Assembly: GCF_000980815.1 (NCBI RefSeq)
Contig: NZ_CP011311.1
Coordinates: forward strand, 2,362,132 to 2,426,131
DNA length: 64,000 bases
Direction: 5' to 3'
Source: Corynebacterium camporealensis
Lineage (GTDB): Bacteria > Actinomycetota > Actinomycetes > Mycobacteriales > Mycobacteriaceae
Shown: in pieces, positions 35,371-44,888 of the stretch
How positions within the stretch are numbered: position 1 is the first letter of the stretch
Layout: each line of letters begins with the position of its first letter
The notes under the pieces: generated by a model
The model's database searches: none
What the model was told of the DNA's origin: nothing
What the model saw: the letters and a program-made list of their open reading frames with translations, nothing else
Position numbers and translations under genes: made by a program

Positions 35371-36135
35371 ATGGATAAAGTAAGCGCAGCACTCGGGTTC
35401 GAGTTCGTCGATTTTGATGACCTGGTTAATACGCTGTCGGAAGCTACGGACGACAAGATGTACAACGTTCCGGGCTTTGACGGCGCTATGCATTACGAGG
35501 ATCCATCGGGTGCGCGATTGACCGCGTTCCAGTACGAGGCCGAATGGGCGAGCTTGCCGGGATTCCGCAGTGACAGCACGGTGGATTCGACGGTGTATCG
35601 GGTAACGCCGTATATCGCGATGGTGGAATTGCGCCGTGCGCAGGACGGAGCTGTATTTAATCAGTTCGGTGCGGCATCGGATGAGGCGTGCGCGCTACCG
35701 GGGGCTAATCCGGCTGGAGGGGAGAAATTGCGCGCTGACCAGCTAAGAATCGCTGCGGTCGGGGTGGACTATGAGCTGTATAAGGACGTTGAGGAGTGGA
35801 AAGCATCGCCAGATGGCTATGACGTGGAGTTTCCGTCGGAGCTCTACTCCCCTTCCACGGAGCGCTATTACAAGGACTTCCGACCGAGTGGCGTGGTGCC
35901 TTATGTGCGCCTTGGTGGGGTGATTCGGGGTGTCGATAAGCGGACGAACCAGCTAACGGATCAGGATTTCTATGTCTGCGCGATTGCGACGCCGGCGGGC
36001 AATTTGCCGCTGATCATTGGCGCGGATGACGTTGAAGAGAAAGGTGAGCCAGCAGAAGGAATGGTGTTCCACGGATCGGCGTGCATGTTGGCGGCGGCCG
36101 GTTTTTGGGATGCCCAACTTAATAAGCAGCTTTAA
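35371..36135 (+). CDS. Hypothetical soluble protein, unknown function
   Basis: 254 residues, acidic, without signal peptide or membrane helices. Visible features are several aromatic and acidic patches (DDKMYNVPGFDGAMHYED, YKDFRPSGVVPYVRLGGVIRGVDKRTNQLTDQDFYVCAIATPAGNLPLIIG), which read as an all-beta or mixed fold. I do not recognise a family. TAGAAT ends six bases before the ATG, so the transcript is probably leaderless. The gene is flanked by the palindromic repeat cluster on one side and convergent leuS on the other. Confidence 0.75.
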   Translation: MDKVSAALGFEFVDFDDLVNTLSEATDDKMYNVPGFDGAMHYEDPSGARLTAFQYEAEWASLPGFRSDSTVDSTVYRVTPYIAMVELRRAQDGAVFNQFGAASDEACALPGANPAGGEKLRADQLRIAAVGVDYELYKDVEEWKASPDGYDVEFPSELYSPSTERYYKDFRPSGVVPYVRLGGVIRGVDKRTNQLTDQDFYVCAIATPAGNLPLIIGADDVEEKGEPAEGMVFHGSACMLAAAGFWDAQLNKQL

Positions 36136-36218
36136 CGCCGAACGAAGAGACCCATGATGGGGCGTCACAGACAAAAGCCCCCACGTCGAATGAACGTCAG
36201 GGCTACTCGTCCGCGGGT

Positions 36219-39062
36219 TTACTTCACGACGAGGTTCACCATGCGGCCGGGGACGTAGATTTGCTTGACTACGTTCTTGCCTTCGGTTTGATGGGCGATT
36301 TTTTCGTCGTCCAAAGCGGCGGCGAGGATGGTGTCCTTGTCGGCATCGGCGGCGACCTGGATGCGGGACTTCACCTTGCCGTTGATTTGGACAGGGATTT
36401 CGATTTCGTCGTCGACCAGGTACTTCTCGTCGAAGGACGGGAATGGCTCGAAGGTGATGGTCTCATCGTGGCCGAAGCGCTTCCACAGTTCTTCCGCGAT
36501 GTGCGGGGCGACAGGGGAGACCATCTGGACGATGGGCTCGACTGCAGCACGCGGGGCACCATCCTTGTAAGCCTTGGTTAGGTAGTTGACGTACTCGATG
36601 AGCTTGGCCACCACGGTGTTCAGGCGCAGGTTGGCGTAGTCGTCGCGCACGCCGGCGATGGTGCGGTGGAGCTGCTTGAGGTCGTCCTTGGTGAGGTCAG
36701 CATCGGAAGTTGCCAGCTCACCGGTGGTTTCGTTGACCGCGAGGCGCCACAGGCGCTGCAGGAAACGCTGGGAACCAACGACGTCCTTGGTAGCCCATGG
36801 GCGAGAGGTATCGAGTGGGCCCATGGACATCTCGTAGACGCGCAGGGTGTCAGCACCGAAGTCACGGCAGATTTCATCCGGGGCGACGGCGTTCTTCAAG
36901 GACTTGCCCATCTTGCCGTATTCCTGGTTGACCTCTTCGCCGTTGTAGAAGAACTTGCCGTCCTTTTCCTCGACCTCGGCAGCCGGGACGTAGACGCCAC
37001 GGGCATCGGTGTAGGCGTATGCCTGAATGTAGCCCTGGTTGTAGAGGCGACGGTACGGCTCCTGGGAGCTGACAAAGCCCAGGTCAAAGAGTACCTTGTG
37101 CCAGAAACGAGAGTAGAGCAGGTGAAGCACGGCGTGCTCGACGCCGCCGACATACAGGTCGACGCCGCCGGGATCCTGCGGTCCGTGCTGGTCCGGACGC
37201 GGGCCGGTCCAGTAGCGCTCGTTCTCTAAGTCGCAGAAGGCATCGTCGTTTTGCGGATCGACATAACGCAGCTGGTACCAGGAAGAACCTGCCCACTGTG
37301 GCATGACGTTGGTGTCGCGGTAGTAGGTCTGCGGGCCATCGCCCAGGTCGAGTTCGACCTCAACCCACTCGCGAGCCTTGGCCAGTGGCGGCTGCGGCTC
37401 AGAGTTAGCGTCGTCCGGATCGAAGGAAACCGGCTGGTAGTCCTCGACCTCAGGGAGCTCGACCGGAAGCATGGACTCGGGCAGGGGATAGGCCTGGCCT
37501 TTGGCGTCGTAGACGACCGGGAAAGGCTCGCCCCAGTAGCGCTGGCGAGCAAAGAGCCAATCGCGCAGCTTGTACTGGATCTTCTCCACACCGCTGCCGT
37601 CTTCTTCCAACCACTCGATGGTGCGAGCGATGGCGTCTTCCTTGTTCAGGCCGTTGATGTCCAGGCCCTTGTCATTGGAAGAGTTCACGGCCGTACCGTC
37701 TTCGGTGTAGGCCTCTTCCTCGATGTTGCCGCCGGCGACGACCTCAGTAATCGGCAACCCGAATTCCTGAGCGAACTCGTAGTCACGGGTATCGTGCGCC
37801 GGCACCGCCATGATGGCGCCAGTACCGTAACCAGCAAGAACGTAGTCGGCGATGAAGATCGGAATCTGGCGACCATTGACCGGGTTAGTGGCATAGGTGC
37901 CCAGGAAGACGCCAGTCTTTTCCTTATTCTCTTGGCGCTCCAGATCCGACTTCGCAGCGATATCGGCGCGGTAGGACTCGACAGCTTCCTTCGGGTCGTC
38001 GTTGCCGTAGGTCCAGCGCTCGTCGACATCGTCGTCGTAAGGGATGGGGGAGAGGAGGGCATCGACAAGCTCATGCTCCGGTGCCAGCACCATGTATTCC
38101 GCACCGAACAAGGTGTCCGGGCGGGTGGTGAAGACGTCAATGCCGTAGCCCTCAGCGGTAAAGGTGACCTCGGCGCCGCGGGAGCGACCAATCCAGTTGC
38201 GCTGCATGGACTTGACCTTTTCCGGCCAATCCAGAAGCTCCAGGTCATCGAGGAGACGATCGGAGTAGGCGGTAATGCGCATCATCCACTGCGAGAGGTT
38301 CTTGCGGAAGACAGGGAAGTTGCCGCGCTCGGACTTGCCCTCGGCGGTGACCTCCTCGTTCGCCAGCACGGTACCCAGGCCCGGGCACCAGTTCACGGTG
38401 GAATTAGACAGGTAGACCAAGCGGAACTCATCGATAGCCGCGCGCTGCTCAGCAGGGGAGAGGTCCTCAAAGTAGCGGCCATCCTTGGTGGTGCGCTTGT
38501 TGGCCTCAAGCTCCTTAATCAGCTCCGCAATTGGGCGAGCTTTCTGCTGCTCCTCGTCGAACCAGGAGTTGTAAATCTGCAGGAAGATCCACTGGGTCCA
38601 CTTAAAGAAGTCCGGGTCAGTGGTCTCCACGGAGCGGCGCTCGTCGTGGCCCAAGCCGAGCATCGCTAGCTGCTTGCGCATGTTTTCGATGTTGTCCATC
38701 GTCGTCGTGCGCGGGTGGGTACCGGTCTGGATGGCGTACTGCTCCGCCGGCAGACCGAAAGCGTCATAACCAAGCGTATGCAGGACATTCTTGCCCAGCA
38801 TGCGGTTGTAACGGGCGTAAGTATCCGTCGCAATGTAGCCCAGCGGGTGACCGACGTGCAGACCCGCACCGGAAGGGTAGGGGAACATGTCCTGGACGTT
38901 GAGCTTTTCCTGCGGCAGGTCGCCATCGGTAGCTAGCGCGCCGACGGGATTGGGCGCGTGGAATGTACCGTGTTCCTGCCAGTACTGCTGCCAGGTCTTT
39001 TCAATCTGGTTGGCCAGCTCCGGGGTATAGCGGTGGGCCGTGGAATCGCTCGGGTTAGTCAT
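36219..39062 (-). CDS. leuS: Leucyl-tRNA synthetase
   Basis: 947 residues, class I synthetase of full length. The HIGH-type motif is [10 protein letters not shown], the KMSKS-type motif reads KMGKSLKN, a variant common in actinobacterial LeuRS. The CP1 editing domain contains the threonine-rich region [20 protein letters not shown] and ending [14 protein letters not shown]. It charges tRNA-Leu. The ATG at 39062 ([15 protein letters not shown]) was chosen over an upstream in-frame start 36 codons earlier because the extra segment has no homology; TACACT lies eight bases upstream, suggesting a leaderless mRNA. Confidence 0.96.
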   Translation of the reverse strand: MTNPSDSTAHRYTPELANQIEKTWQQYWQEHGTFHAPNPVGALATDGDLPQEKLNVQDMFPYPSGAGLHVGHPLGYIATDTYARYNRMLGKNVLHTLGYDAFGLPAEQYAIQTGTHPRTTTMDNIENMRKQLAMLGLGHDERRSVETTDPDFFKWTQWIFLQIYNSWFDEEQQKARPIAELIKELEANKRTTKDGRYFEDLSPAEQRAAIDEFRLVYLSNSTVNWCPGLGTVLANEEVTAEGKSERGNFPVFRKNLSQWMMRITAYSDRLLDDLELLDWPEKVKSMQRNWIGRSRGAEVTFTAEGYGIDVFTTRPDTLFGAEYMVLAPEHELVDALLSPIPYDDDVDERWTYGNDDPKEAVESYRADIAAKSDLERQENKEKTGVFLGTYATNPVNGRQIPIFIADYVLAGYGTGAIMAVPAHDTRDYEFAQEFGLPITEVVAGGNIEEEAYTEDGTAVNSSNDKGLDINGLNKEDAIARTIEWLEEDGSGVEKIQYKLRDWLFARQRYWGEPFPVVYDAKGQAYPLPESMLPVELPEVEDYQPVSFDPDDANSEPQPPLAKAREWVEVELDLGDGPQTYYRDTNVMPQWAGSSWYQLRYVDPQNDDAFCDLENERYWTGPRPDQHGPQDPGGVDLYVGGVEHAVLHLLYSRFWHKVLFDLGFVSSQEPYRRLYNQGYIQAYAYTDARGVYVPAAEVEEKDGKFFYNGEEVNQEYGKMGKSLKNAVAPDEICRDFGADTLRVYEMSMGPLDTSRPWATKDVVGSQRFLQRLWRLAVNETTGELATSDADLTKDDLKQLHRTIAGVRDDYANLRLNTVVAKLIEYVNYLTKAYKDGAPRAAVEPIVQMVSPVAPHIAEELWKRFGHDETITFEPFPSFDEKYLVDDEIEIPVQINGKVKSRIQVAADADKDTILAAALDDEKIAHQTEGKNVVKQIYVPGRMVNLVVK

Positions 39063-39141
39063 GCTTAGACAGTGTAGTAGGCGCAGGTTGCTGGCGTGAA
39101 CTGTACCCACGCACATGCTTGACGATGCCCACCCGCAACCC

Positions 39142-39288
39142 CGTTTCATACTTCCACGAGATCGTTTCATACTTTAGCCAGAGTATGAAACGAGTATGAA
39201 ACGATTAACCAGCATATTTGGGAGGTGTATCCTAAATTCGTTTCATACTTCACAGGATCATGAAACGATTTTGCTAAAGTATGAAACG
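39142..39288. promoter_or_regulatory. Operator array: seven copies of CGTTTCATACTT before the AlbA_2 gene
   Basis: Copies at 39142-39153 (+), 39163-39174 (+), 39182-39192 (-), 39193-39203 (-), 39239-39250 (+), 39258-39267 (-, one mismatch and shortened) and 39277-39288 (-). The order is two forward, two reverse, one forward, two reverse. The last copy reaches the GTG start codon and contains the likely -10 box TAAAGT (39275-39280). The array fills the leuS-albA gap and may also influence leuS, whose start is 80 bp away. Confidence 0.85.
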
Positions 39289-41096
39289 TGAACGTTGAAG
39301 AAATCCGCGAAATTATCCAACTACTTCGTGAAAGTGGCTCTGATAATTACCGCATCGAGGCTAAAGATGCGTCCCAAGGATTGCCGGAATCCTTGGACGA
39401 AACATTGTCTGCCTTCGGAAACATGCCCGAAGGCGGCATCATCCTGCTCGGTGTGGCTGAAAATGGAGGAAGCTTCGACGTTACAGGCGTGTGGGACGCC
39501 GCTGAGGCCCAAGCAGCACTCGGGGGCAAAGCTCGCAATCGAATTGTGCCTGCACTGCAACTCGGGGCAATCGATGTCGCGACTGTAGAAGGTAAGCAGG
39601 TCGTAACCTGTGTCGTACCTCCACAGCCTGCTGAATTCAAACCTTTTCGCGTAAAGAAATACGGCCCTAGCTTTACTCGATCCGCAGATGGTGACTATCA
39701 ACTTTCTGGACGTGAAGAGCTCTATCTTGCAAGCGCAGGCAAGCATCAGTTTTATGACCGCGCTCCAGTAGCTGGGGCAAGCGTCGAAAAGGACCTCGAC
39801 CAAAACCTGGTGGAGCAATATCTCGCCGCACAATTGCAATCGGCTCCTCGCTTGAGCCGCGCCAGCCGCGAGGAACAGCTGATGCGCACGAACGTAGTCG
39901 CTGATGATTCGGGAACTCCGACTGTTGCTGCGATTTATGCGCTGGGCGTTCACCCACAACAGTTTTTCCCACACCTGGCAATCAAGGCTCATGTTAACCC
40001 CGGACCTGGTTCGGATCCTTCAGTTCGCCTCATGAACCAGCGGCAGTTTTCTGGTCCCGTTCCAGACCTTCTGGATCAAGCTTTTTCCTGGGTGCAGGAG
40101 CACTTGAACTCCGCGGTCGTATTTAACGATGGCCAAGGCAGAGATCTACCTGAACTGCCCGCGGTGGCTATCCGCGAGCTCATTGCCAATGCCATTGTGC
40201 ATCGCGATTTATCACCTGCCAGCGACGGTACATATGTAGAAATCATCAAAGCCCCAACCAAACTCATCATCAAAAGTCCTGGTGGCCTGTGGGGGATTAC
40301 CGAAAGGCAGCTCGGTTTCACAGGCCCGCACGCACGCAACCCAGTGTTGTACGACATGTGTTCAGCCATTCGCACCCAGCATGGAAACCGCATTATTGAA
40401 GCCCACGCCACTGGCATTCCTGCAGTGCGACAGGCCTTAAGCGAGGCGTTTCTTCCCGAACCGTACTTCAAAGATGGCGTCATCAACTTCCAAGCAACGC
40501 TGTCTTCAACGTCCACATTTAGCGCGGAGCAGCTTGCCTGGCTCTCCCGGCTCCCCGGTGCCGCCACCTTGTCAGCTGCCCAAAAGCATGCTTTGGTCAC
40601 GATGTACAACGGAGAAGAAGTAACAAACAGCAGCTACCGGGAAGCTTTCCCCATGGACTCTGTCAAAGCTCGAAATGAACTGCAAGAACTCGTCCACTTC
40701 GGATTGGTCGAGGTGACTGGCAGCGGTCGCAGTACAGCTTATTCCTTAAAAGAAAGTGCCAAGCGAAATCCATTCAGCGTCGACCTGCCCCAAACATCAC
40801 AGCCCCCAACACCAGAGCCTGCGACGCCTGAACCACAGCGTCAACCTGTTCCAGGGCCATCGATTAGCCACGACACTGAACCACAGGGCTACCTTTCAAC
40901 TGAGCAGAAGGCCGCGCGCGTTCGCGAAGCGTTGCAGGAAGCAGGAATTCCGCTCTCACATGAAGAATTACTTGAGGCGACTGGTATGACCCGGGGACAG
41001 TTGGCTCCCACACGTAAACGCATGGTGGACAGCGGTGAATTGCTCACCACAAAGACGCCACTGCGGGCAAGGAATCAGAAGTATTACCTGGCTTGA
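39288..41096 (+). CDS. AlbA_2 (Schlafen-like) DNA-binding and GHKL-ATPase domain putative regulator
   Basis: 602 residues. An AlbA_2 domain (about 1-130; YRIEAKDASQGLPESLDETLSAFGNMPEGGIILLGV) is followed by an HATPase_c_4 domain (about 270-370; AIRELIANAIVHRDLSP, with the N-box asparagine, and IIKSPGGLWG), a winged helix (about 400-470), a Pro-rich linker (about 495-540) and a second helix-turn-helix (about 545-602). Such proteins are ATP-binding transcription regulators of unknown signal. The GTG start lies seven bases after TAAAGT. GC content is lower than around it, and the seven-copy operator array upstream suggests tight autoregulation. Confidence 0.85.
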   Translation: MNVEEIREIIQLLRESGSDNYRIEAKDASQGLPESLDETLSAFGNMPEGGIILLGVAENGGSFDVTGVWDAAEAQAALGGKARNRIVPALQLGAIDVATVEGKQVVTCVVPPQPAEFKPFRVKKYGPSFTRSADGDYQLSGREELYLASAGKHQFYDRAPVAGASVEKDLDQNLVEQYLAAQLQSAPRLSRASREEQLMRTNVVADDSGTPTVAAIYALGVHPQQFFPHLAIKAHVNPGPGSDPSVRLMNQRQFSGPVPDLLDQAFSWVQEHLNSAVVFNDGQGRDLPELPAVAIRELIANAIVHRDLSPASDGTYVEIIKAPTKLIIKSPGGLWGITERQLGFTGPHARNPVLYDMCSAIRTQHGNRIIEAHATGIPAVRQALSEAFLPEPYFKDGVINFQATLSSTSTFSAEQLAWLSRLPGAATLSAAQKHALVTMYNGEEVTNSSYREAFPMDSVKARNELQELVHFGLVEVTGSGRSTAYSLKESAKRNPFSVDLPQTSQPPTPEPATPEPQRQPVPGPSISHDTEPQGYLSTEQKAARVREALQEAGIPLSHEELLEATGMTRGQLAPTRKRMVDSGELLTTKTPLRARNQKYYLA

Positions 41097-41252
41097 CGGA
41101 CTCGAAAGGCAATTTAACAAGTGTTTGCTTGCACTTAACCAAAATGTTTCTTTTCTATAACCCGGCGCAGATAGGTTAGCTTTCGTCGCCGCTTCGGCTG
41201 GTTAACAGCTGTAAGGGGCAGTCTCTCTCTTTACTTCTACGAAGGATCTCTC

Positions 41253-42830
41253 ATGCGTAACTTCTCTTCCGCACGCCGTCTGGGTGCTGCGGCTATTGCC
41301 GGTTCGGTCATCACCGCCGGTGTCGTTGCCCCGGCTTCTGCACAGGAATCTGCTGGCCCGAAGAACATCATCTACATGATTGGTGATGGCATGGGCTACA
41401 ACCACGTTGCCTACAATAATCTCTTCGAGACCGGCCAGTCCAAGTACCTGGTCGACGGTGAGTTCTCCGCCGAGGGCCCGCAGGAAATCGAAGGCGAGTC
41501 CGTCCAGGCTTACGAGGACTTCAACCACTTGGCTATGTCCACCTACTCCCACGGTGGCACCTACGACCCGGAGCAGGCCTGGGCTACTCATGACTACGTC
41601 AACGAGGGCATCATCACCGACTCCGCTGCAGCCAGCACCGCGATGGCTACCGGCGCCAAGGTCGAAAACGGCCGCATCGGTGTGAACAACTACGGCCACA
41701 AGCTGGAAAGCATGTCGGAGCGCGCAAAGAAGCTCGGCAAGGCAGCTGGCGTTGTCTCCTCCGTTCCTTTCTCGCATGCGACCCCGGCAGGCTTTGCGGC
41801 GCACAACCCGGACCGCAACGCTTACGGTGAGATCACCAACGAGATGCTGGACTCCGACCTCGACTTGGTCATGGGTGCAGGCCACCCGCTTTACGATGAC
41901 TCCAACAACCTCCTGGACACCCCGGAGTACGGCTACATCGATAAAGAAGACTTCGACCGCCTGTCCAACGGTGAGACCGACTGGAACTTCTTCGACACCA
42001 CTGAGGACTTCGAGCAGCTGGCAAACGGCCAGGTAGAACCAGATAAGAAGTACTGGGGCACCCCACAGGTTGCCTCCACCCTGCAGCAGGGCCGCGACGG
42101 CGAGGGCGAGACCCCGTACTCCGACCCGCGCAACGACGTGGTCGACCTGGCCACCATGACCACCGGTGCACTCAACGTGCTGGGCCAGGAAGAAGAGGGC
42201 TTCAGCGTCATGATTGAAGGCGGCGCCATCGACTGGACCGGCCACGCTAACGATTCTGCTCGCGAAATCGAGGAGATGCAGGACTTCAACGCTTCCGTCG
42301 ATGCCGCCATCGAGTGGGTGAACCAGAACTCCAACTGGGATGAGACCCTGCTGATTGTCACCGCTGACCACGAGACCGGCTGCCTGTCTGGCCCGGATGA
42401 GACCGAGAAGTGGAACGCCCAGCAGGGCGAGGCTGGTCAGCTGCCGGAGCACGAGTGGTACTCCGGTGACCATACCAACCAGCTGGTTCCTTTCTTCTTC
42501 AAGGGCGCGGGCTCCGCTGATCTGGAGGCCAAGGTCAAGGGCACCGACCCGGTTCGCGGCGACTACCTGGACAACACCGCCGTGGCTACCCTGGCCCTGC
42601 AGCAGTGGTGGCACGGCACCTCCGACGACGATGGCGACAACGGCGACGACAACGCCCCAGCTCCGGATAACGGCAGCAGCCTGAGCTCGTCTAGCAGCCT
42701 GCTCTCCGGCCTCGCTGGCGCTGGCATCGCCGCTGGTCTCATCGGCGCTATCCTGACCTTGGCGCAGAACCTGGGCATCGTCCGCATTGACCTCACTCCG
42801 ATTGAGAAGGCACTGCGCGACCTGTTCTAG
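41253..42830 (+). CDS. phoA: Secreted alkaline phosphatase
   Basis: 525 residues. Residues 1-32 form a signal peptide (ARRLGAAAIAGSVITAGVVAPASA, cleavage after ASA). The alkaline phosphatase core has NIIYMIGDGMGYNH (metal-binding Asp), TDSAAASTAMATG with the nucleophilic serine, IDWTGHAND and TADHETG. It hydrolyses phosphomonoesters outside the cell. The C-terminus has a Ser-rich run (NGSSLSSSSSLLSG) and a hydrophobic helix (about 488-508) that may hold it in the envelope. The upstream region contains three TTAAC-type elements (near 41114, 41137 and 41202) of unknown role. Confidence 0.92.
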   Translation: MRNFSSARRLGAAAIAGSVITAGVVAPASAQESAGPKNIIYMIGDGMGYNHVAYNNLFETGQSKYLVDGEFSAEGPQEIEGESVQAYEDFNHLAMSTYSHGGTYDPEQAWATHDYVNEGIITDSAAASTAMATGAKVENGRIGVNNYGHKLESMSERAKKLGKAAGVVSSVPFSHATPAGFAAHNPDRNAYGEITNEMLDSDLDLVMGAGHPLYDDSNNLLDTPEYGYIDKEDFDRLSNGETDWNFFDTTEDFEQLANGQVEPDKKYWGTPQVASTLQQGRDGEGETPYSDPRNDVVDLATMTTGALNVLGQEEEGFSVMIEGGAIDWTGHANDSAREIEEMQDFNASVDAAIEWVNQNSNWDETLLIVTADHETGCLSGPDETEKWNAQQGEAGQLPEHEWYSGDHTNQLVPFFFKGAGSADLEAKVKGTDPVRGDYLDNTAVATLALQQWWHGTSDDDGDNGDDNAPAPDNGSSLSSSSSLLSGLAGAGIAAGLIGAILTLAQNLGIVRIDLTPIEKALRDLF

Positions 42831-42878
42831 TCCCAAAGGCCCTGCAGCCGCGACTGTGACCCAGTACACTACAGCGGC

Positions 42879-43511
42879 ATGCAGGTTCTTAGCACTAATA
42901 TCGCCGTACCCCGTCCGAGTGGGGTGCGGCGTTATGCGACTACGGGCATCGATAAGCGTCCGGCCCCGCAGCTCACAGTGACCAAGGTGGGCCCACACTA
43001 CGGGGATGGGTCGGCCGCCGAGCAAGATTTCATCGGCGACAGCGAGCACCACGGCGGCGCCGACAAAGCACTCTATGCCGTTGCCCGCGAGGAACTGGAC
43101 TACTGGGAACACAAACTCGACCGCACGCTTAACGATGGCTGCTTTGGCGAGAACCTCACCACCTCCGGCATCGACTGGACGACAACGCTCATTAACCAGC
43201 GCGTCCACATCGGTGAGGTCATCCTGGAAGTCTCCATTCCCCGCCAACCCTGTGCCACTTTTGCCGCGTGGATGGATATCAAAGGCTGGGTCAAGACCTT
43301 TACCCAGCGCGGCGATTGTGGCGCGTACCTGCGCGTTATCGAGCCCGGCACGATTGAACCCGGCGCGCCCATTGAACTGGGCCCCGAACCCGAACACGGC
43401 ATCACAATGGGCACGGCCTTTGCCGCCAAGATGGGCGATAAGAAGCTCGCCGAACAGGTTTACAACTCTGGGTGTATGCCAGCCGCACATCAAGACAGCT
43501 ACCGGCCTTAA
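42879..43511 (+). CDS. MOSC-domain protein (YiiM-like)
   Basis: 210 residues. MOSC features: GDSEHHGGADKALYAVAREELDYW, FGENLTTSGIDWTT, and the conserved cysteine in EVSIPRQPCATFAAWM, which in this family contacts the molybdenum cofactor. The YiiM group reduces N-hydroxylated compounds. The ATG follows TACACT by eight bases. No molybdopterin genes are next to it. The shortened pRiA4b-like gene starts 64 bp downstream. Confidence 0.88.
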   Translation: MQVLSTNIAVPRPSGVRRYATTGIDKRPAPQLTVTKVGPHYGDGSAAEQDFIGDSEHHGGADKALYAVAREELDYWEHKLDRTLNDGCFGENLTTSGIDWTTTLINQRVHIGEVILEVSIPRQPCATFAAWMDIKGWVKTFTQRGDCGAYLRVIEPGTIEPGAPIELGPEPEHGITMGTAFAAKMGDKKLAEQVYNSGCMPAAHQDSYRP

Positions 43512-43575
43512 AGCTCTCATTCACCGCGTGCCAGCAGCGGTTTTCCACTAGAAATGAAGACTTCCGGAGAGCACC

Positions 43576-44760
43576 GTGCTTAGCGCTGTACTGACCCCGG
43601 AGCACTCCCTGCTTTACACCTATGACTTCGGCGATAACTGGGAGCACACCATCACCCTGGTCAAGACCGATAAGCGCAAGCGGAAGAAGGCCACGCTTAA
43701 CGACGCAGAAGGCCAGACCCCTCTGGAAGATTGCGGTTCCTACCCCGGCTGGGAAAACCTCCACGGCCTTACAGCGCAAGCCTATGCCCGCGATGTCCTG
43801 CCGCCTGCCAGCGAAGAGGCTTATCACCACTTCCTGGGTGATCTATCCCCGACAGAAGCGTGGGAGTTTGTCTCTGGTCTGGATGAGGTGCGCTTTAAGC
43901 AGCTCCAACGTGATACCAAGCGCGCCGACCCTTATCTCGAGCCCCTCAACAGCGAGGAGGATTTCGATGCCGCGGAGTTGATCGGCAAGGAGATCCGCGA
44001 ACTCCTCGATGGCCTCAATCCCCCAAGCGACCTATTCCAGCCTCCGCGCACCCCGGATCTCGATGCCGTGCGCACTCACATCCGCAACGGCGAGCATCTC
44101 GAGGCTATCGCGGAATACCTAGCCAGCGATTACGTGGATCGGCTGGTTCATCACTTTCGCCAGCTTCCGAAGCGCACGCTAGACGATGCCCACCTCACCC
44201 ACCTGGGCACCGCCCTGCAACGCGTGCTGCAGCTGGTAACTGGCGAATTAAAGACTTTCCACCGCACTGGCCGGAAAGATGTGGCCCAACAGCACAAGGT
44301 GGTAACTGCCGCAAAGCTGGGCAATATCCCGCTGGAGATGTTGGCTTATACGTCGTCCGGTGTGGTGAATTTCCTCATCGATACCCACCTCATTGAACCC
44401 GGCCGCTACCTGGAAACCACATCGCTGGGCCAAGGGATGCTGGACGCCTCGCCCGTGGAGGCCGCTCACTACTTCCTCTTTGTCCTGCCGCCATCGTTGG
44501 GCAGCGAGTACGCGATCTATACCGGGCTCCTCCTCGACGCCGCAGTAGGGGAGAAGGCCCGGCAAGATTTTAACGACGAGGTTCGCCTCACCGCCGATGA
44601 CCTCGTCGCGTGGTTCGACTTCATTTTCTACACCTACGGCTTGCTCACCCCGGACCCACACGACAGTGACGAGTTAGTGTATTCCCCCGTCTGTAAAGCG
44701 TTGTGTCAGCACATTCTGCTTCACCTGGATGCGCAGCGCCTCCTGCCTGACGAAGGCTAA
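43576..44760 (+). CDS. Plasmid pRiA4b ORF-3-like protein, N-terminally shortened
   Basis: 394 residues. The segment LLYTYDFGDNWEHTITLVK and PLEDCGSYPGWENL match the conserved second half of the pRiA4b ORF-3 (TnpR-passenger) domain. The first half of that domain (the KV.L.G..P.IWRRI part and the following roughly 70 residues) is absent: the frame is closed by TGA at 43555-43557 and the MOSC gene ends 64 bp upstream. About 250 residues of a helical C-terminal region of unknown function follow. Weak ribosome-binding site GGAGAGCACC before GTG. It may be a truncated remnant or a short variant; an earlier start is excluded by the stop. Confidence 0.7.
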   Translation: MLSAVLTPEHSLLYTYDFGDNWEHTITLVKTDKRKRKKATLNDAEGQTPLEDCGSYPGWENLHGLTAQAYARDVLPPASEEAYHHFLGDLSPTEAWEFVSGLDEVRFKQLQRDTKRADPYLEPLNSEEDFDAAELIGKEIRELLDGLNPPSDLFQPPRTPDLDAVRTHIRNGEHLEAIAEYLASDYVDRLVHHFRQLPKRTLDDAHLTHLGTALQRVLQLVTGELKTFHRTGRKDVAQQHKVVTAAKLGNIPLEMLAYTSSGVVNFLIDTHLIEPGRYLETTSLGQGMLDASPVEAAHYFLFVLPPSLGSEYAIYTGLLLDAAVGEKARQDFNDEVRLTADDLVAWFDFIFYTYGLLTPDPHDSDELVYSPVCKALCQHILLHLDAQRLLPDEG

Positions 44761-44826
44761 AGGCACGCCATACCGAAGTAGCTCAGGGTTACCCGTTTAA
44801 CGGTTATCTATTGCTCAAAGGCCAAA

Positions 44827-44859
44827 CTGTTGGTTGGATAAGAGTTATCCAACCAACAG
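44827..44859. promoter_or_regulatory. Operator palindrome upstream of the Fic gene
   Basis: Perfect 15-bp arms CTGTTGGTTGGATAA and TTATCCAACCAACAG separated by GAG. A further half-site GGATAACTC (44876-44884) lies five bases before the GTG start codon. No other gene begins here, so it is probably the autoregulatory site of the Fic protein, whose C-terminus carries a winged helix. Confidence 0.7.
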
Positions 44860-44888
44860 ATCGCATTCTAAGAACGGATAACTCTTAA

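Noticed and set aside
35021..35493. Open frames of 123 and 116 codons on the minus strand
   Set aside because: They read through three copies of the palindromic repeat; the repeated peptide (FALT..SVxAKG) comes from the repeat arms. Their start overlaps the gene at 35371.
37251..38669. 472-codon open frame opposite leuS
   Set aside because: Antisense shadow of a well-supported synthetase gene, with no recognisable protein.
39142..39288. CRISPR array or plasmid iterons
   Set aside because: The seven units occur in both orientations with irregular spacing and no spacers; no rep gene is present, so an operator array fits better.
41097..41252. PhoR/PhoP box upstream of phoA
   Set aside because: Three TTAAC-type elements are present, but spacing is irregular and I could not match a known consensus with confidence.
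41202..43520. 772-codon open frame opposite phoA and the MOSC gene
   Set aside because: It is a shadow of high-GC coding sequence; both plus-strand genes have clear motifs, and the antisense product has none.
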